From Lumnitzera littorea (Eukaryota > Streptophyta > Magnoliopsida > Myrtales > Combretaceae), in the NCBI GenBank assembly GCA_024138015.1, contig JAMXBB010000008.1:6648985-6712984 (forward strand): 64,000 nucleotides of DNA. Direction: 5' to 3'. Shown here piece by piece: positions 50,547-62,339 of this stretch. Each line of letters begins with the position of its first letter. The first letter of the stretch is position 1. The translations under genes and the position numbers were made by a program. The notes under the pieces were generated by a model. It was not told the DNA's origin and searched no databases. It saw only the letters and a program-made list of their open reading frames with translations.

Positions 50547-50990
50547 CATCAAATTCAATCATAATAGCAAAAAACGGAGCAGATGATGGATTACCATGCC
50601 AAAATGCCCTATATGACTTAAAGAAACCATGAGATTGAACCAAAAGAAAAAAAAAAAAAAAAATTGAAAACAAGTCTTCGTATTGAATTTGAATTTAGTT
50701 GCAAAATTAATTTGCTCCCATCATCTACAATAGAAACTCCCAAACTACTCGATAATAAGCTTCATCCATATCGAACTTCATAGCTACATTTCCTCCCCTT
50801 ACTTTCCTCTAAATGGAATGAACCAAGTCCTGAACCAATATGATGTTACCAAAGTGGTCCTTCCTCTATTGAACCTTGTTCACTTTCTAGATATAAGAAT
50901 GATAAAAAGTGTGAGTGAGAAAACTCTTAGCAATAGATATCGATTAAGAAAAGGAAATCACAACTTTAGTTATACATCTCCTTTTATTAG
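50547..50990 (-). pseudogene. LINE reverse transcriptase relic
   Basis: The minus strand reads 'NIILVQDLVHSI' (usual DNIILAQELVHS), 'AMKFDMDEAYYRVVWEFLL' (usual KxDMxKAYDRVEWxFL), then 'SHGFFKSYRAFWHGNPSSAP' (usual GFFxSxRGLRQGDPLSP). These are adjacent L1-type RT blocks with several stops. The catalytic QGDP is HGNP. Confidence 0.8.
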
Positions 50991-52140
50991 TGAACAGGAG
51001 TGTCTACCAAATATACTTCCAGATCATCCAGTTTAGCGTCTAAATTTCCGTGCATTCCAAATCTCTTCCATTATTATTAGCATGTCTCTAAGTAGCATTT
51101 TGTTCATTAACTATTTGCACACCCATCCATTTTAATCATGTTTGAGTATGTATCTTCTCTTACAAAAACTATTAAAGGAAGTCCATAACTTGTGACAAGT
51201 TCGTTGGAAAAACTTGGAATAATCCACCATTCTTCTTTTTGATTACTGGTTAAGAGGGAAGTTCTCAAAGACACCGAACCAATCCTAACATCTCTGCAAG
51301 AAAATAACACTCTTACAGTCCACTTAACAAGCTATAACTTACGACATGTAAGAGAACGCCCAAGTACCTCACCAAATTTTCAACACTTTTATGTAGCGAT
51401 TACTTGGAATTATCACTACTGCAGCCACTGCACTGCACAGCCTAATGCTACTTTGCCAATCATTATCGCTGCTGCGTGAACTATTCTCATCCTGCCAAAC
51501 AACCGCAGTAAGGATATATGTGTTTTGATGAAATTTAACACAATATATTGCTCCCTATATAATGTCATGCAATTAACGCATTAACATCATGCGATTTATC
51601 GATACAATGATTATAATCTTACATACATAGTATAATACATATATTTTATATGTATTATATAGAGAGCATCATATATACATTGTCAAACATATCTTCGTAT
51701 ATTTTAATATAAGATATTGTTACATATTTTATAATATAATTCAATGCTAGATATATATATATATATATATGCACTTATGGCAATTGGATTATAATAAATA
51801 AATATGTTATTTAATATCTTATATAGTCGATATCATATTTGTTATATATATGTACGTATATTTATAAACATGGTTAAATACTTAATTTTATATTAGTTGG
51901 GAGAGAAAATGAATTGTATTTTCTCTCCTTAAAACTCGAAAAACAGAAATTTATTATAGCATGAAAGAAAAAAAAATAGAATTTATTGATAATTTTTTTT
52001 TTATTAGATTTAACAGTAAAATGAAAACAGTTGGTAATTTTTTTTTTATCCTTAATAAATATCATGACATCACTATAATTAATGTTACCGAAAATTTTCA
52101 TAAAAAGAAAAAGAAAAAAAAAAGAAGAAGAAGCTAAAAT
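50991..52140. other. Intergenic, upstream of the VOC gene
   Basis: No coding region was recognised. The 67-codon minus-strand frame at 51107-51310 has no family features. An (AT)n tract lies near 51750, and poly-T/A runs lie at 51970-52120, close to the gene start. Confidence 0.5.
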
Positions 52141-52175
52141 TGCGATTCAATTCTTAATCTACTCTCCTGTTTCAA

Positions 52176-55100
52176 ATGAACCTAATGTCTATTGCCACGG
52201 CGACTCGCCATCGCTACTCTTTCTTCCATTGTTTCACTGAGTTGAACCGCGGGACTCGACTCAAGCTGTTCTCTGAAAGAATGGCAGGAGGAGCTTCATT
52301 CAGATGGATACTTCAACTACACAAAGACGTCCCAAAAGCCGCTAAATTCTATTCACAAGGTCTTGATTTCACCGTCAATGTATGCACTCTTCGTTGGGCA
52401 GAGCTCCAGTCGGGTCCTCTTAAACTCGCCTTGATGCAATCTCCTAGGTATGATACTTTCCATCGTTTACTGATAGGGAGAAAATGTTAATCGTGTTCGA
52501 TCGCTTGTTAACAGATGGCAGGGCACCCGTTATGTATAAATTCTGTTTTATGAAATGCCTGTGAGAATGTTGAACTTATTACACTTGCTCGCAATTTTAT
52601 TCGGTAATGGGATTTTCATGGAAGGGTTCGTAAATGGTTATGATTGATAGGACAGAATATATGTCATGTTTGATTGGTTGTCAATGTGCGTAGGTTTCAC
52701 AGAAACTACATTGAAATTAAAACAATTCTCGTTAATTTGTAAATATTTTGCTGCGGATGGGGTCAGTGATACATCATTGAAATGGTATCGTTGTTACTGA
52801 TACCGGTTTCTGTTGGTTTGGATGGGACGATTGACTGAGCTGCTTCCATCCATTGGAGGTTGCTATGCTGACCAAGAAGGGGCTGATTAGTCCCAAGAGT
52901 ACTCAATGCACCATGCTGGATTCAGGATGATCTGTGGCATAAGAAGAACAACTAATCCATGTTCTTCAGGGGTTTGTGGTAATAGTGCATGTTGCTTGCT
53001 AGAATTCCCCAACACATGAATTTCTTGTGTGGGCAGTTTGTTATGTAGGTGACTATAAAATTAAGGAGTTTTCATGTAGATTCTCCTTACCACCTTACCA
53101 ACCCTTAAGAGTATGATATGCAAATTAAATATGCTTTTCAGCCATTCGTCATCTAGGCTATGACCAACTCCCCTTCATAAAAACACTAGCTACTTTGGCA
53201 TCACTCTCTAGACCGTATTCTCTTATAATGTGTTTGTTCTTATTTCTAAGCAATGGGCTGCTTAGGTGCCATGTGTAAGCCCTAATAGGTGTCTTCTTAC
53301 CAGCTCTAATTTTCCAGTAAAAGTGGCTATACATCAGGTCTCTCACTTAGAAATGTTTCCTCCATACAGAGGAGCGATCACCAGAAATGAGGGATTTCCA
53401 TTTGCTGAAAATTCTTTTGATTCATCAAATATGATGTGACTGACACCAAAGACTGGTAAGTCAGGAAGTTTGTATATTATTTGGAGCTTTTTTCCACTCC
53501 AAGTTGAGCACTAGCAAGCCCTTCCTCCTTAGGCCTAAACACCAATTCCCAGCTTGCACTAGCTTTCCTGTGGTTATCCTAATCCTCTTTGCCTAACCAT
53601 AGATACTTCGACCCTGTACATGAGTATACAGAAGAAGTTAGAAGGGATTAGCTCTAGAAGTTTCTAGAATAGTCTAGATGTATATTTTGTTTATTTTTCT
53701 TTAATAGCTCCTTAGATATTTTTAGTTGTAGATAGTCACTTATAGTTAGATACTTTACTTTAGTAGTTTCTAGAAGAAGTTAGTAACTGGAGTTAGTGAG
53801 ACTTAAGCTTATAAATAGCTCTTAGCTAGGGGAATTTAATTAGCATCTGTAAAGATTAGCAAGAAGCCAATTTAATTGGCATCTTTGAAGGCATTGGGAA
53901 AAGGCTGTAGAGATGATAAGATAATCTGATCTCTCTTGTAATGCTGTTGTTACATGCAATGATTGAAGAACAGAACTATTATGGAGAGAATGAAGTTTGT
54001 ACTCTCATTGGCTAAGTTGAGTAAATCATTTTGTTGTAAAAGCAGTTAAAACAAGGTCAATTATATGATATGCATATGTGCAGGGGAAGAGGAGACTTAT
54101 CTTTGGTAAATAGCACATAAACCTGGTTCCTATTCTGATCTTCTGCTATATCATCGCACAAACATATGGATACACCTCAAATATCGCTAGGTTTTCCCTT
54201 TGCCAAGTGCTAAAGCTAGAGGGAATGGTGTTGTTTCCTATTTGAGGGTATAGTTGATAGCAAATACTCAGGATTCTTTACATTGCATCCATTGAAGGCA
54301 CAGACCTATAAAACTTTCCTTGATCTTTCTTCATTCTGAAAGCACGTTTGGAGTAAATGAAGCAACCGAATCATCATTTTTGTCTGGGTCAGTTGGTAAG
54401 TTTTCTCATAATAATCACAAGCACCTCTTACACTCAATTACTTAATAATTTCCTGAAGATCATGCGAGAGAAAGGATTATGATTATCAGATTATACCTGT
54501 CCTTTGATGGAACAGAGTTGTGCATATGTGCTTTACTAGTTGTTCTTTCCCTCATGTGATGTAAGATTAGATTTTTGAAGCAAAAAGAAACTGAATTACG
54601 GGAATGTCATCGGTGTTAGCAAATGGCTGGATACTAATGACTTTTCTATCCAATATTTCAGTGAATATTTCAAATTGGTATTTCTTGACCTTTTACGAAT
54701 TATTAGGGCACCTTTTAGTTATTGTGACACTCTAAAGACTACTTATATCAAAAAGGGGGAAGAGAGAGAAGGGGGAATCGGTGGTTTGTTAGTTTTGTTT
54801 TTTGTATTTTTATTTTTTTTTATCTTGTCTCAAAGATCAAATACATAAAACACCTTAAAAATATTACTCTGTTCTTTATCAATTGTACGGTTAAAAAAGA
54901 AGAGAAGGCATGGATGGAGACAATTGAAAAAGATTATATACTTGGGTATTAAGGAAAATATAGCTTGTGATAAAGTACAGTGGTGAAATGAGATCCGTAT
55001 AGCCTACCACCCCTAATGGGAGCGTGATTATCTTATTTGAATGGTTGGTCCTTCATTTCCTTTCATGTCTTTGCTTTTATTTGACATATTTTGGAGCCGG

Positions 55101-57699
55101 TCCCTCATATTTGAATGATTGAATCTAGCTTGAGATAGGAAATAAATTGGAAACTTGAAATGCTGAGGGGGACAAGGGAAGAAACATAAGTAACAAAACT
55201 TTAGAAAGAGGAGTTGCAGATGCAGTGAGGATTTGGACAATGAGGACAAGTGGAAGTATGAATGTCCTCCAGTATTGTGCTTGGAGATTAAATTATTGAC
55301 TGTGTTTCTACAGGAATACGAGCATGAGGGATACAGCATTTTTTTATTTTTGGTGAAGTCAGATGTTTGTATTTTTTATATATAAAAAGAAAAGGAGAGA
55401 TACAGCTTGGATGTACAAAAAACTACCAAGTTAATTATCCACACGGTATGAAACAAAACGTATGGATCTATAACTTGATAAAACCAAGAACAACTCACTA
55501 AACAACTAAATAGGACAAAATAATCTTAGCTAAAACAAAAGCAGAGGTGGGCTAAGATTCCACCCGTCTAGAGTTCTTCTCCTTCCAAATGTGATACATC
55601 ACTATTGCTGGATTTTTCCTCAAAATACCAGAGAAGGATCTACTAAATCCAACCAAAAAAATCTATCTTAGATGAGAAGCTGGAAATATTTCCAATATTT
55701 ACCCAAAAGAAAGATTGATCTCTGTCTAAATGGCCCAAGAATAGGAGCAAGAGAGGAAAATGTGGTTGTGATTTTCCTCCTGACATGCATAGAAAACAAA
55801 TGTTGTTTACACTAATAGCCCAACGAACCAGTTTGTCTTGAGTGAGGAGAGCTTGTCTGACTGATAACCAAAGAATAAAGGAGTGGCAAGGCATATTTTT
55901 GTTATTCCAAACTATGCAATGCCATGAACACACCTGTCGCTGCTGTCTTAAGTGATTGTAAGCTGATTTAATGGTGAAACCTTTACTTGGGTTAGGAAGC
56001 TAGACAAAATGGTCAGAGTGACCACTTTCTGGGGCTACAGCTGGAGGGAGGTCTGTTTTGATATGATCCCATTTTTCGTCTTTTGGCCATGACCAATCGT
56101 TGCCATTGATAATAGTGCTCAAACTTGCCTCTTTTGACCAACTTATATTGTTTTGAATGAGAAACTTAAATCTGTTAAAATTAAATATAAAAGACATAAG
56201 ATATGTACCTTCAAGCTTTTAGGTCATGTGCATTCCATTAATCCCCTTTCCATTGATTGTTTAACTTGATGGGGTTTAATAAAGTCTCAACTTACAATTG
56301 AGAAGGGTGTTAATAATATAATATGAAAACCACATTAGAGCTACTAGTTAAAGCTTTTGAATCAGTGATTGTGGATTTAAATTCAACAAAATCGCCCCTA
56401 CTAACAATTAATATGCATGCAAACTTCTGATGTATCAGATGCTACCAAGAAGAAAGACTTTATAAAGTAGTAGAGTCGTTGGAAGAAAATGCTTAAGGTA
56501 ATTTTAACTTGTTCAAGGTGATCTTGAGATTGTTTTTGACAGAAATTAGGTGTTGTACTCAGGTGATGCAGCTTTAACACAGTGATCGAGTTGGAATGAA
56601 CATGGCTGGAGAGTGTTATGGAGATTTGAGTGAAGGATATAGGAAAGTGGCACCATGTTATGCCATTTAAGGATCCATAAAATTGGTACGTTTAGTTGTT
56701 TACTCAAGAAAGTGTTTTTTCTGTGTTCTTAGTGGTATCACATCCACTACTGCTGATGGCAATAAACTAACAAAGGTTGTTTAATTGTTTTTGACACAAA
56801 TGACATTGGAAGACAACCTGGGCCAGGATTCCACCTAGCTCTGTATGAGCTGCTTTTGAATTTACATGACATATTTTGAAGTGTGATGAATTTATTTGGT
56901 GGTCACCTACAGAAGCAATATCAAAACTAACATTACACATCATTAGAGCCATAAGTTGCTTCCATTTCTATTCTTGACTGGTTTTCAGATTATTGAATTG
57001 GCTTCAAGTAGGAATTCTGTTCTAGCCACAGCACAATGATCTGGATGTCCTTAGTCTGTACAATGATGTTGGTTCTTAAGAAGGCAGCCCATTTCTGTTG
57101 ATTATCATTTAAAGCAAATTTCATTGCAAATATTTAAAAGCCTTATTTGTAGTCCAGACACTGGGGTAGCCTGTGAAATGGTGATGAAAATCTCACTTAG
57201 AATGGGCTGAATCGCACTAGAATGAGAGCCATCATGATAAATTACTTACTTTTTATTTTACTGAATTTTGCCATGGTCTGCAAGGCTCAAATTTACTTAT
57301 CATGTGGACTTCTTTCTATCACTTGGCTCATTCATCATGAAGATTGTTCATGTCAGTTTTCTCATTGGCTTGTTTGCTGGATTTATCTCTAGTTTGGAGT
57401 TACTTATGCTTCTCGCTATCACTTTTCCAGTGATCATATTGTGCAGAGTGGATACTCTTCACTTCTATCGTTCACTGTCTCTGACATTAACAGTACCGTG
57501 ACAAAGTTGATGGCATTGGGCGCTGAACTCGACGGATCCATAAAATATGAAATTCACGGAAAGGTAACTCCATCAATCTACATCTTTATAAGTAAGTTTT
57601 CCTAGCTATGAAATATAAGTATTCTGTCCATTTGTTTCTCAGGTTGCTGCCATGCGATGTATAGATGGTCACATGTTAGGCCTCTATGAACCTGCATGA
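52176..57699 (+). CDS. Glyoxalase/VOC-fold small protein, 3 exons
   Basis: A small protein of the vicinal oxygen chelate superfamily, like the 'lactoylglutathione lyase/glyoxalase I family' proteins found singly in many plants. Exons are 52176-52447, 57431-57563 and 57643-57699, with consistent phases and GT-AG sites. From ATG 52281 the product is 118 residues. It has two beta-alpha-beta modules: 'FRWILQLHKDVPKAAKFY', 'LRWAELQSGPLKLALMQSP', then 'YSSLLSFTV', 'LGAELDGSIKYEIHG' and 'DGHMLGLYEPA'. Candidate metal ligands are H14, E41 and E116. The usual ligand in the second module's first strand is absent, so true glyoxalase I activity is doubtful. The upstream in-frame ATG at 52176 adds 35 residues rich in Arg, His and Ser, possibly an organelle-targeting peptide. 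Intron 1 is 4983 bp. Confidence 0.85.
53080..53610 (-). pseudogene. LINE relic in intron 1, RT C-terminal region
   Basis: The minus strand reads 'ASWELVFRPKEEGLAS' near 53550 (usual SWxxVCxPKxEGGLG), then 'KIRAGKKTPIRAYTWHLSSP' (usual IGNGKxTSFWxDxWHPLGP) and 'DAKVASVFMKGSWS', where the following Trp codon is a stop. It is antisense to the host gene. Confidence 0.75.
53621..54053 (+). repeat. Possible solo LTR (copia-like)
   Basis: It has an LTR-like organisation: repeated 'tagaagtttctaga' blocks, TATAAATAG near 53812, then a region ending 'ggagagaatgaag'. Ends and target duplication could not be fixed. Confidence 0.35.
55340..56200 (-). pseudogene. LINE 3' relic in intron 1 (zf-RVT region)
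   Basis: The minus strand reads 'SLSTIINGNDWSWPKDEKW' and 'PESGHSDHFV' at 56000-56197. The zf-RVT block follows: 'NMPCHSFILWLSVRQALLTQ', 'VNNICFLCMSGGKSQPH' (55643-55933). The tail is 'AIVMYHIWKEKNSRRV' near 55575. These are the standard C-terminal parts of a plant L1-type LINE. It ends in an A-rich tail (T-rich on the plus strand, near 55340). It is antisense to the host gene. Confidence 0.85.
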
Positions 57700-58500
57700 G
57701 TGATTACTAGAGGTTTCTTTCCAATCAGCACACTGCTCAGCGCTACTAGTTCTTGGGGGTCTTGCGAAGGCAGTGAAGATGAAGAGTTTCTCATTTTCTG
57801 AAATGACATAATATACTGTGCCTTTCTAAAATTGTTACAGGAGTAATGGGGGTGTAGTTGCAAAATTTTGACCAAGACACATTGAAAACTGTGATTAAAT
57901 TTTTTTTCTGCTGTTCCCTATGTGGTATAATTATCATTATCTTTGAGCAAGTTGATTGGGAAAATCGGAGTGTAATCTCTTTATACAACAACCATTATTA
58001 TCGGCTGTTGGCTTCTTTTTCTTGTTGCTCTTGATTTTAAATTGTATATATACGACATTGATTGAATGCAGATCTTTTTCTTGGTCCAGCCGAGTGCTTT
58101 CTGGTAGTGTAAGAGAATCCCTGATGTCAGTTTCTGTAAAGCCTTCTAGAGAGACAGTTGTACTTCTATGCCCATTATCTGAACAATGATGTTTGAATGT
58201 GTCAGGTATGGTTTTCTTCTACCGACTATTCCATAAGAAGAGTTGCTTGCCAGAAACTCGAACAGAGGCTAGTTCTCCAATGTTCATCTTGAAAGCTATG
58301 CGCAAGTATAGATGGAGTTTCTCTAGAGGCAAGTCATGCTTCTGATAAGCCATATTATAAATTAAATTGATGGATTGAGTTGTTGCACTATTGTAGTTTT
58401 TGAATTCTCTTAGTAGATGTTTGTTTGCTTGATCCTTGAATCTTAATCGCAAAACATGTCTGTTATGCCCGTTTAAGTTGGCATGTCATTGGTACTGGAT
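57700..58500. other. Region downstream of the VOC gene
   Basis: It probably includes the 3' untranslated region. No clear AATAAA was seen near the stop. Frames here (57791-57991, 57956-58189, 58219-58452) carry no recognised domain. Confidence 0.4.
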
Positions 58501-60868
58501 AAAGATAGAGATAAAGTAACTAGAAGTATTTAAACTATTGTATTTTTTTTATTTTAGTATTTAAACTTTAAACTTATTAATTTTGATATTTAAATTTTTT
58601 AAATAAAATAAATTAGTATTTATGTTACAACGATTGTTATAAAAGATATTTATTTGTTTCATTTTAAAAAGTCAAAGTATTAAAATGAAATAAAAAATAA
58701 AGTTTGAGCATCAAAATAAAAATTGATGTACTTATACTATTATTTTACTATTTTATAATACCAGCTGTTATAATGGAAATATAAATTTGTTTCGTTTATA
58801 TTAAAATAGACCAGTTTAAAGTTTAGGTATTAAAATAAAAAAAAAAAACTTCATATACCTATGTGATAAATATCTTAATACACAAACATATGAGAAAAAA
58901 CCCAAAAAGTACATAAGTTAATATGCAGCAGTTGGTATGTCAAAGAGAGTCGGAGAGGCAAACCGGTCCCGTCAACAACTCTAATGCCCGCAATTTTTTT
59001 CATATATTTGTCTTTTTCGCAGATTGTACTACTAATTTGTGAAAAGCTTCTTTTAGGTAATATTTCGAGTTCTGAAGTTCCATGAACAAGAGCCCGATAT
59101 TTCATAGTCTTCAAGTCCATCATGGACCTAAGTTGAATGTAATAAGACAGCGGGATCCTTTGTTATTGGACAAATTAGCTCGGCGCAAACTTGGCCTTTA
59201 GATGGAGTTGTCTTTGAACCCTCTCACCCTGCGTAGGAGTCGTCAAAGTTGACATACATATATGAACGTTGGAACATTATCCTTCACAGTAAGGCTCTAT
59301 GAAGTTCTTTTCTTTTTACTTCTTTCCTATGATAGAGTTACTGCAGTTTTTCTGCATGAGGGATACAAATAAGTTAAATTACTCTTGAACTACTTAATTT
59401 TGACTTGATATTCACTCGAGATCAACTTAAGATCAATTGAGTTGAAATTGAGCTTAAGCTACTTGAGTAATGTATTGATATAAGCATAGGTTTTATAATG
59501 TTTAGCTCGATTAGCTTACGAGTTTAATTGAGCTAATCAGAGTCAAGTATAAATATTAGTTAAGTGTAAATATAGTTTAGATATTAATAGTAATATAATT
59601 AAAAAAATTGTCTAGATAAATCAAGTTGAAACAAACTCAATCTACTCGATCTTGGATTTGTTGAGTGTCACTTCTAGTTAAGCTCAAGCTTAAAATTTTA
59701 AATTCAATTAAGTTTAAGTTTTGAAATTTCGAGTCAATTTTGAGTTTAAGTTTAGTACAGCATTTTTCAAATGAGTATTAATAATTTTATTGAAAAGAAA
59801 GCAACAAAATAATTATGTACAATCAAATAAGTAAGATTTCATAAAAAACACTATTCAACTAGTTTTCATGATTAATTAATGAAGTTAAAGACTATATGCC
59901 TTCATTTTCAATAAATATATTCGGTTTCGATTTCCTGGGGCAATTGATTAGGTATAAATTCCTATCCTATATTTTTAAGTTGTATAAATTTGAAACTGAA
60001 ATTACTTAGTGATCTTCTAGAACTATCATAATTTTTTCCATATAAAGTTTTAGGACAATTTATATCAAATATTACGATATTCAAATTAAAAGTCAAAAAC
60101 GCTTTCAAATGTAAGATAAAACAATGCATATGTAATAATTTTCAATAAATATATATATATATACACACACATAAATAAGATATGTGTTATAAGTTTAATT
60201 GTTTGACTAAGTCTATAATTGCAGGTTAAAGGTTGGATATTTTCTTCATTGAAATTTGAATATTTTGTTAACCATATTCTACATGTGGTGTACATGGTAG
60301 TTTATGTAATATTGAAATTTGAAAGTTCACAGAATACCTTACCTTACAACGTATAACCTATACTTATGGATACCAAATAGGTTCTAGGACAAATTTATGG
60401 AATACTTGATATTCCGCCTTATCAGTATAGATTTCAAAAATTTTAAATCAGAATATATTTTATAGCATATAAGATTTAGAACCTATTTGAATATATAAGA
60501 TACAACGTGTTTTACACTAAATAGGTTTCAATAATCAATTCTACTATTTAATACTACAACCTACTAGTTCCCCATAATTAATATTTACAATAATATTTGA
60601 CTTTGAAACACTGAGATGTAGTAAACAAACAATTGGAATAAGTTTGCCACTATAAAAGTCCACTCTTATAATGTATATAATTCAACATACTAGCTAATGA
60701 GAAGGAGCGAATCATGTTAGGAGAGGACACATATGGAACATGTCCAATTTGCTGAGTTGACGGTAAAATGTAGCATTGATAAGATAACAAAGTCACTTCC
60801 TAATGTTGGTTAAAGAACATACGAAATAGTGGATCGTAGCATGAGAAAAAGAAACCCTCATTGTACTA
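58501..60868. other. Intergenic, repeat-like AT-rich DNA
   Basis: 58530-58850 has the 'tatttaaactttaaa' and mirrored 'aaagtttaggtattaaa' pattern of a degenerate miniature element. 59390-59750 is rich in 'gagcttaagct', 'ctcgag' and 'agctcaagctt' motifs like a common plant dispersed repeat. The 82-codon minus-strand frame at 58875-59123 is unrecognised. Confidence 0.4.
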
Positions 60869-61361
60869 TGTTATAATTTCATATGGGAAAGTAATATGAA
60901 CTAAATATTGCACTTAAGTCTAAGGAGCTCTTTTACCTATCAGGCTCGTTTTTTGGGTTAGGCTTTCCTCTTCGGCTTGAGTCATAACATTTGGTCTCTT
61001 GTTAAGAGGGCCAACTCCATGAAAAGAACGACTTGGAAAAGGAGCGACATGAGAGAGAGCTACTTAGAAAAGGAGGAACCTAAAGAGGGCTATTTGAGAA
61101 AGGACTACTTGGTGAAGCAAAGTATGAGCCACTCAAAGTAAAAATTACTCAAAATGAGCGATCCAGAATGAAAGCGACTCAAAGTAAGTAGTTCAGAGTG
61201 GGCCCATGTAGACGCTGCCTTTCAAAAGATGGTGGTAAAATTACAATCCTACATGGGAAAGAAACATGGATTAAGTGTTGCACTTCAGTTTAAGGAGCTC
61301 TCTTACCTATCAGGCTAGTTTTTTGGGTTAGGCTCCTCCCTTAAGCTTAGTTCATAATACA
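60869..61361 (+). mobile_element. TRIM-like miniature LTR retrotransposon
   Basis: Two direct repeats (60869-60989, 121 bp, and 61233-61361, 129 bp) flank a 243-bp noncoding centre. LTR1 starts TGTTAT and ends ATAACA. Both share 'taaggagctct.ttacctat' and 'ttttttgggttaggct'. The centre starts 'tttggtctcttgttaag', in the place of a TGGTATC-type primer-binding site. A 'ttcaaaaga' purine-rich piece precedes LTR2. Total length of 493 bp with no ORF fits the TRIM class. ACTA occurs next to both outer ends and may be a shortened target duplication. Confidence 0.7.
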
Positions 61362-62339
61362 CTAATAGAAAGCGTTTGTACATCTGGCTAACTACGAAAA
61401 ATCCTTAATCAATATATATATTCATTAATATTCAAGAGAAAATGATTCTATAGTATTACCCATCATGAATACATACATACATACATATATATATAGGCGG
61501 CGAGTAAATTATCAATGTGTCTATTATTATTATTGTGTATTTTAACTTTATTAGTATTTATATATCATATATTAGTGTGAAATGTAATATCCAATAAAAT
61601 GATGATACCTTCTCAACAAGTAGTGTGCTTAGCTACTTGTATACTTAATCTAAAGTTATGCTAAGTACTGGTTTTCTAAGGACAAACTTCACTTGGGTAG
61701 TGATGGTGGAAAGTATAAATTCCCCTCTAAAATTCTTCTAGGGGAGACAGAGATGCACACAATTGGATGCTGAGTTTCTTGTCCACTCATAGATGACACC
61801 AAACACATCCAATCTTTTATGCATTAGTCTAAATATATTGTATTTGTACTAAAGCTTTTGTAGATGGATGTTCCATGCATATAGTCTACTTAAAGGAATG
61901 AAACAATATAATTATCTATACAATAGTATCTATTTATACGATTCTTAATGTTGATGGCGATTCTTCGACAAGTAGTTGAGGTTGGGGATTACCCGCAATA
62001 ATAGCACATATAAGCTAAGGGGGTTGCTAGAGATGGCTCTAATGCAATCATTTCAATACTTAAGTCAGCAAAGTATACAATAAATTATTAAGATATTCAA
62101 GAGTAAGAGAGTTCAAGACAAATACGATGCCTTAACGTAGTATTTATAGACATAATGGGCAAGACATTTTAGAAAAGCGAATCACAATCCTAAGATATTC
62201 TCTAGATTTAGTAGAGAGGATCTTGAGGGCTTACCTAATTCATTCTTGAGCTCTTATGAGCTGTGAATTGGTTAAAGTTGAAACTATGTAGGTTAAAAGC
62301 CATAGTGTTGATACCTAATGTAGTAAACCAGATACCTAC
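61362..62339. other. Intergenic, repeat-like
   Basis: No coding region. The part at 61980-62230 ('gctctaatgcaatca', 'cttaagtcagcaaa', 'gtatttatagacataatgggc') looks like a retroelement LTR or its leader, but no boundary was found. Confidence 0.35.

Noticed and set aside
55325..59366. Shared 14-mer gcatgagggataca at about 55.32 and 59.35 kb, considered as a LINE target duplication
   Set aside because: It would enclose the VOC exons, and a 14-base match is expected by chance in this much sequence.
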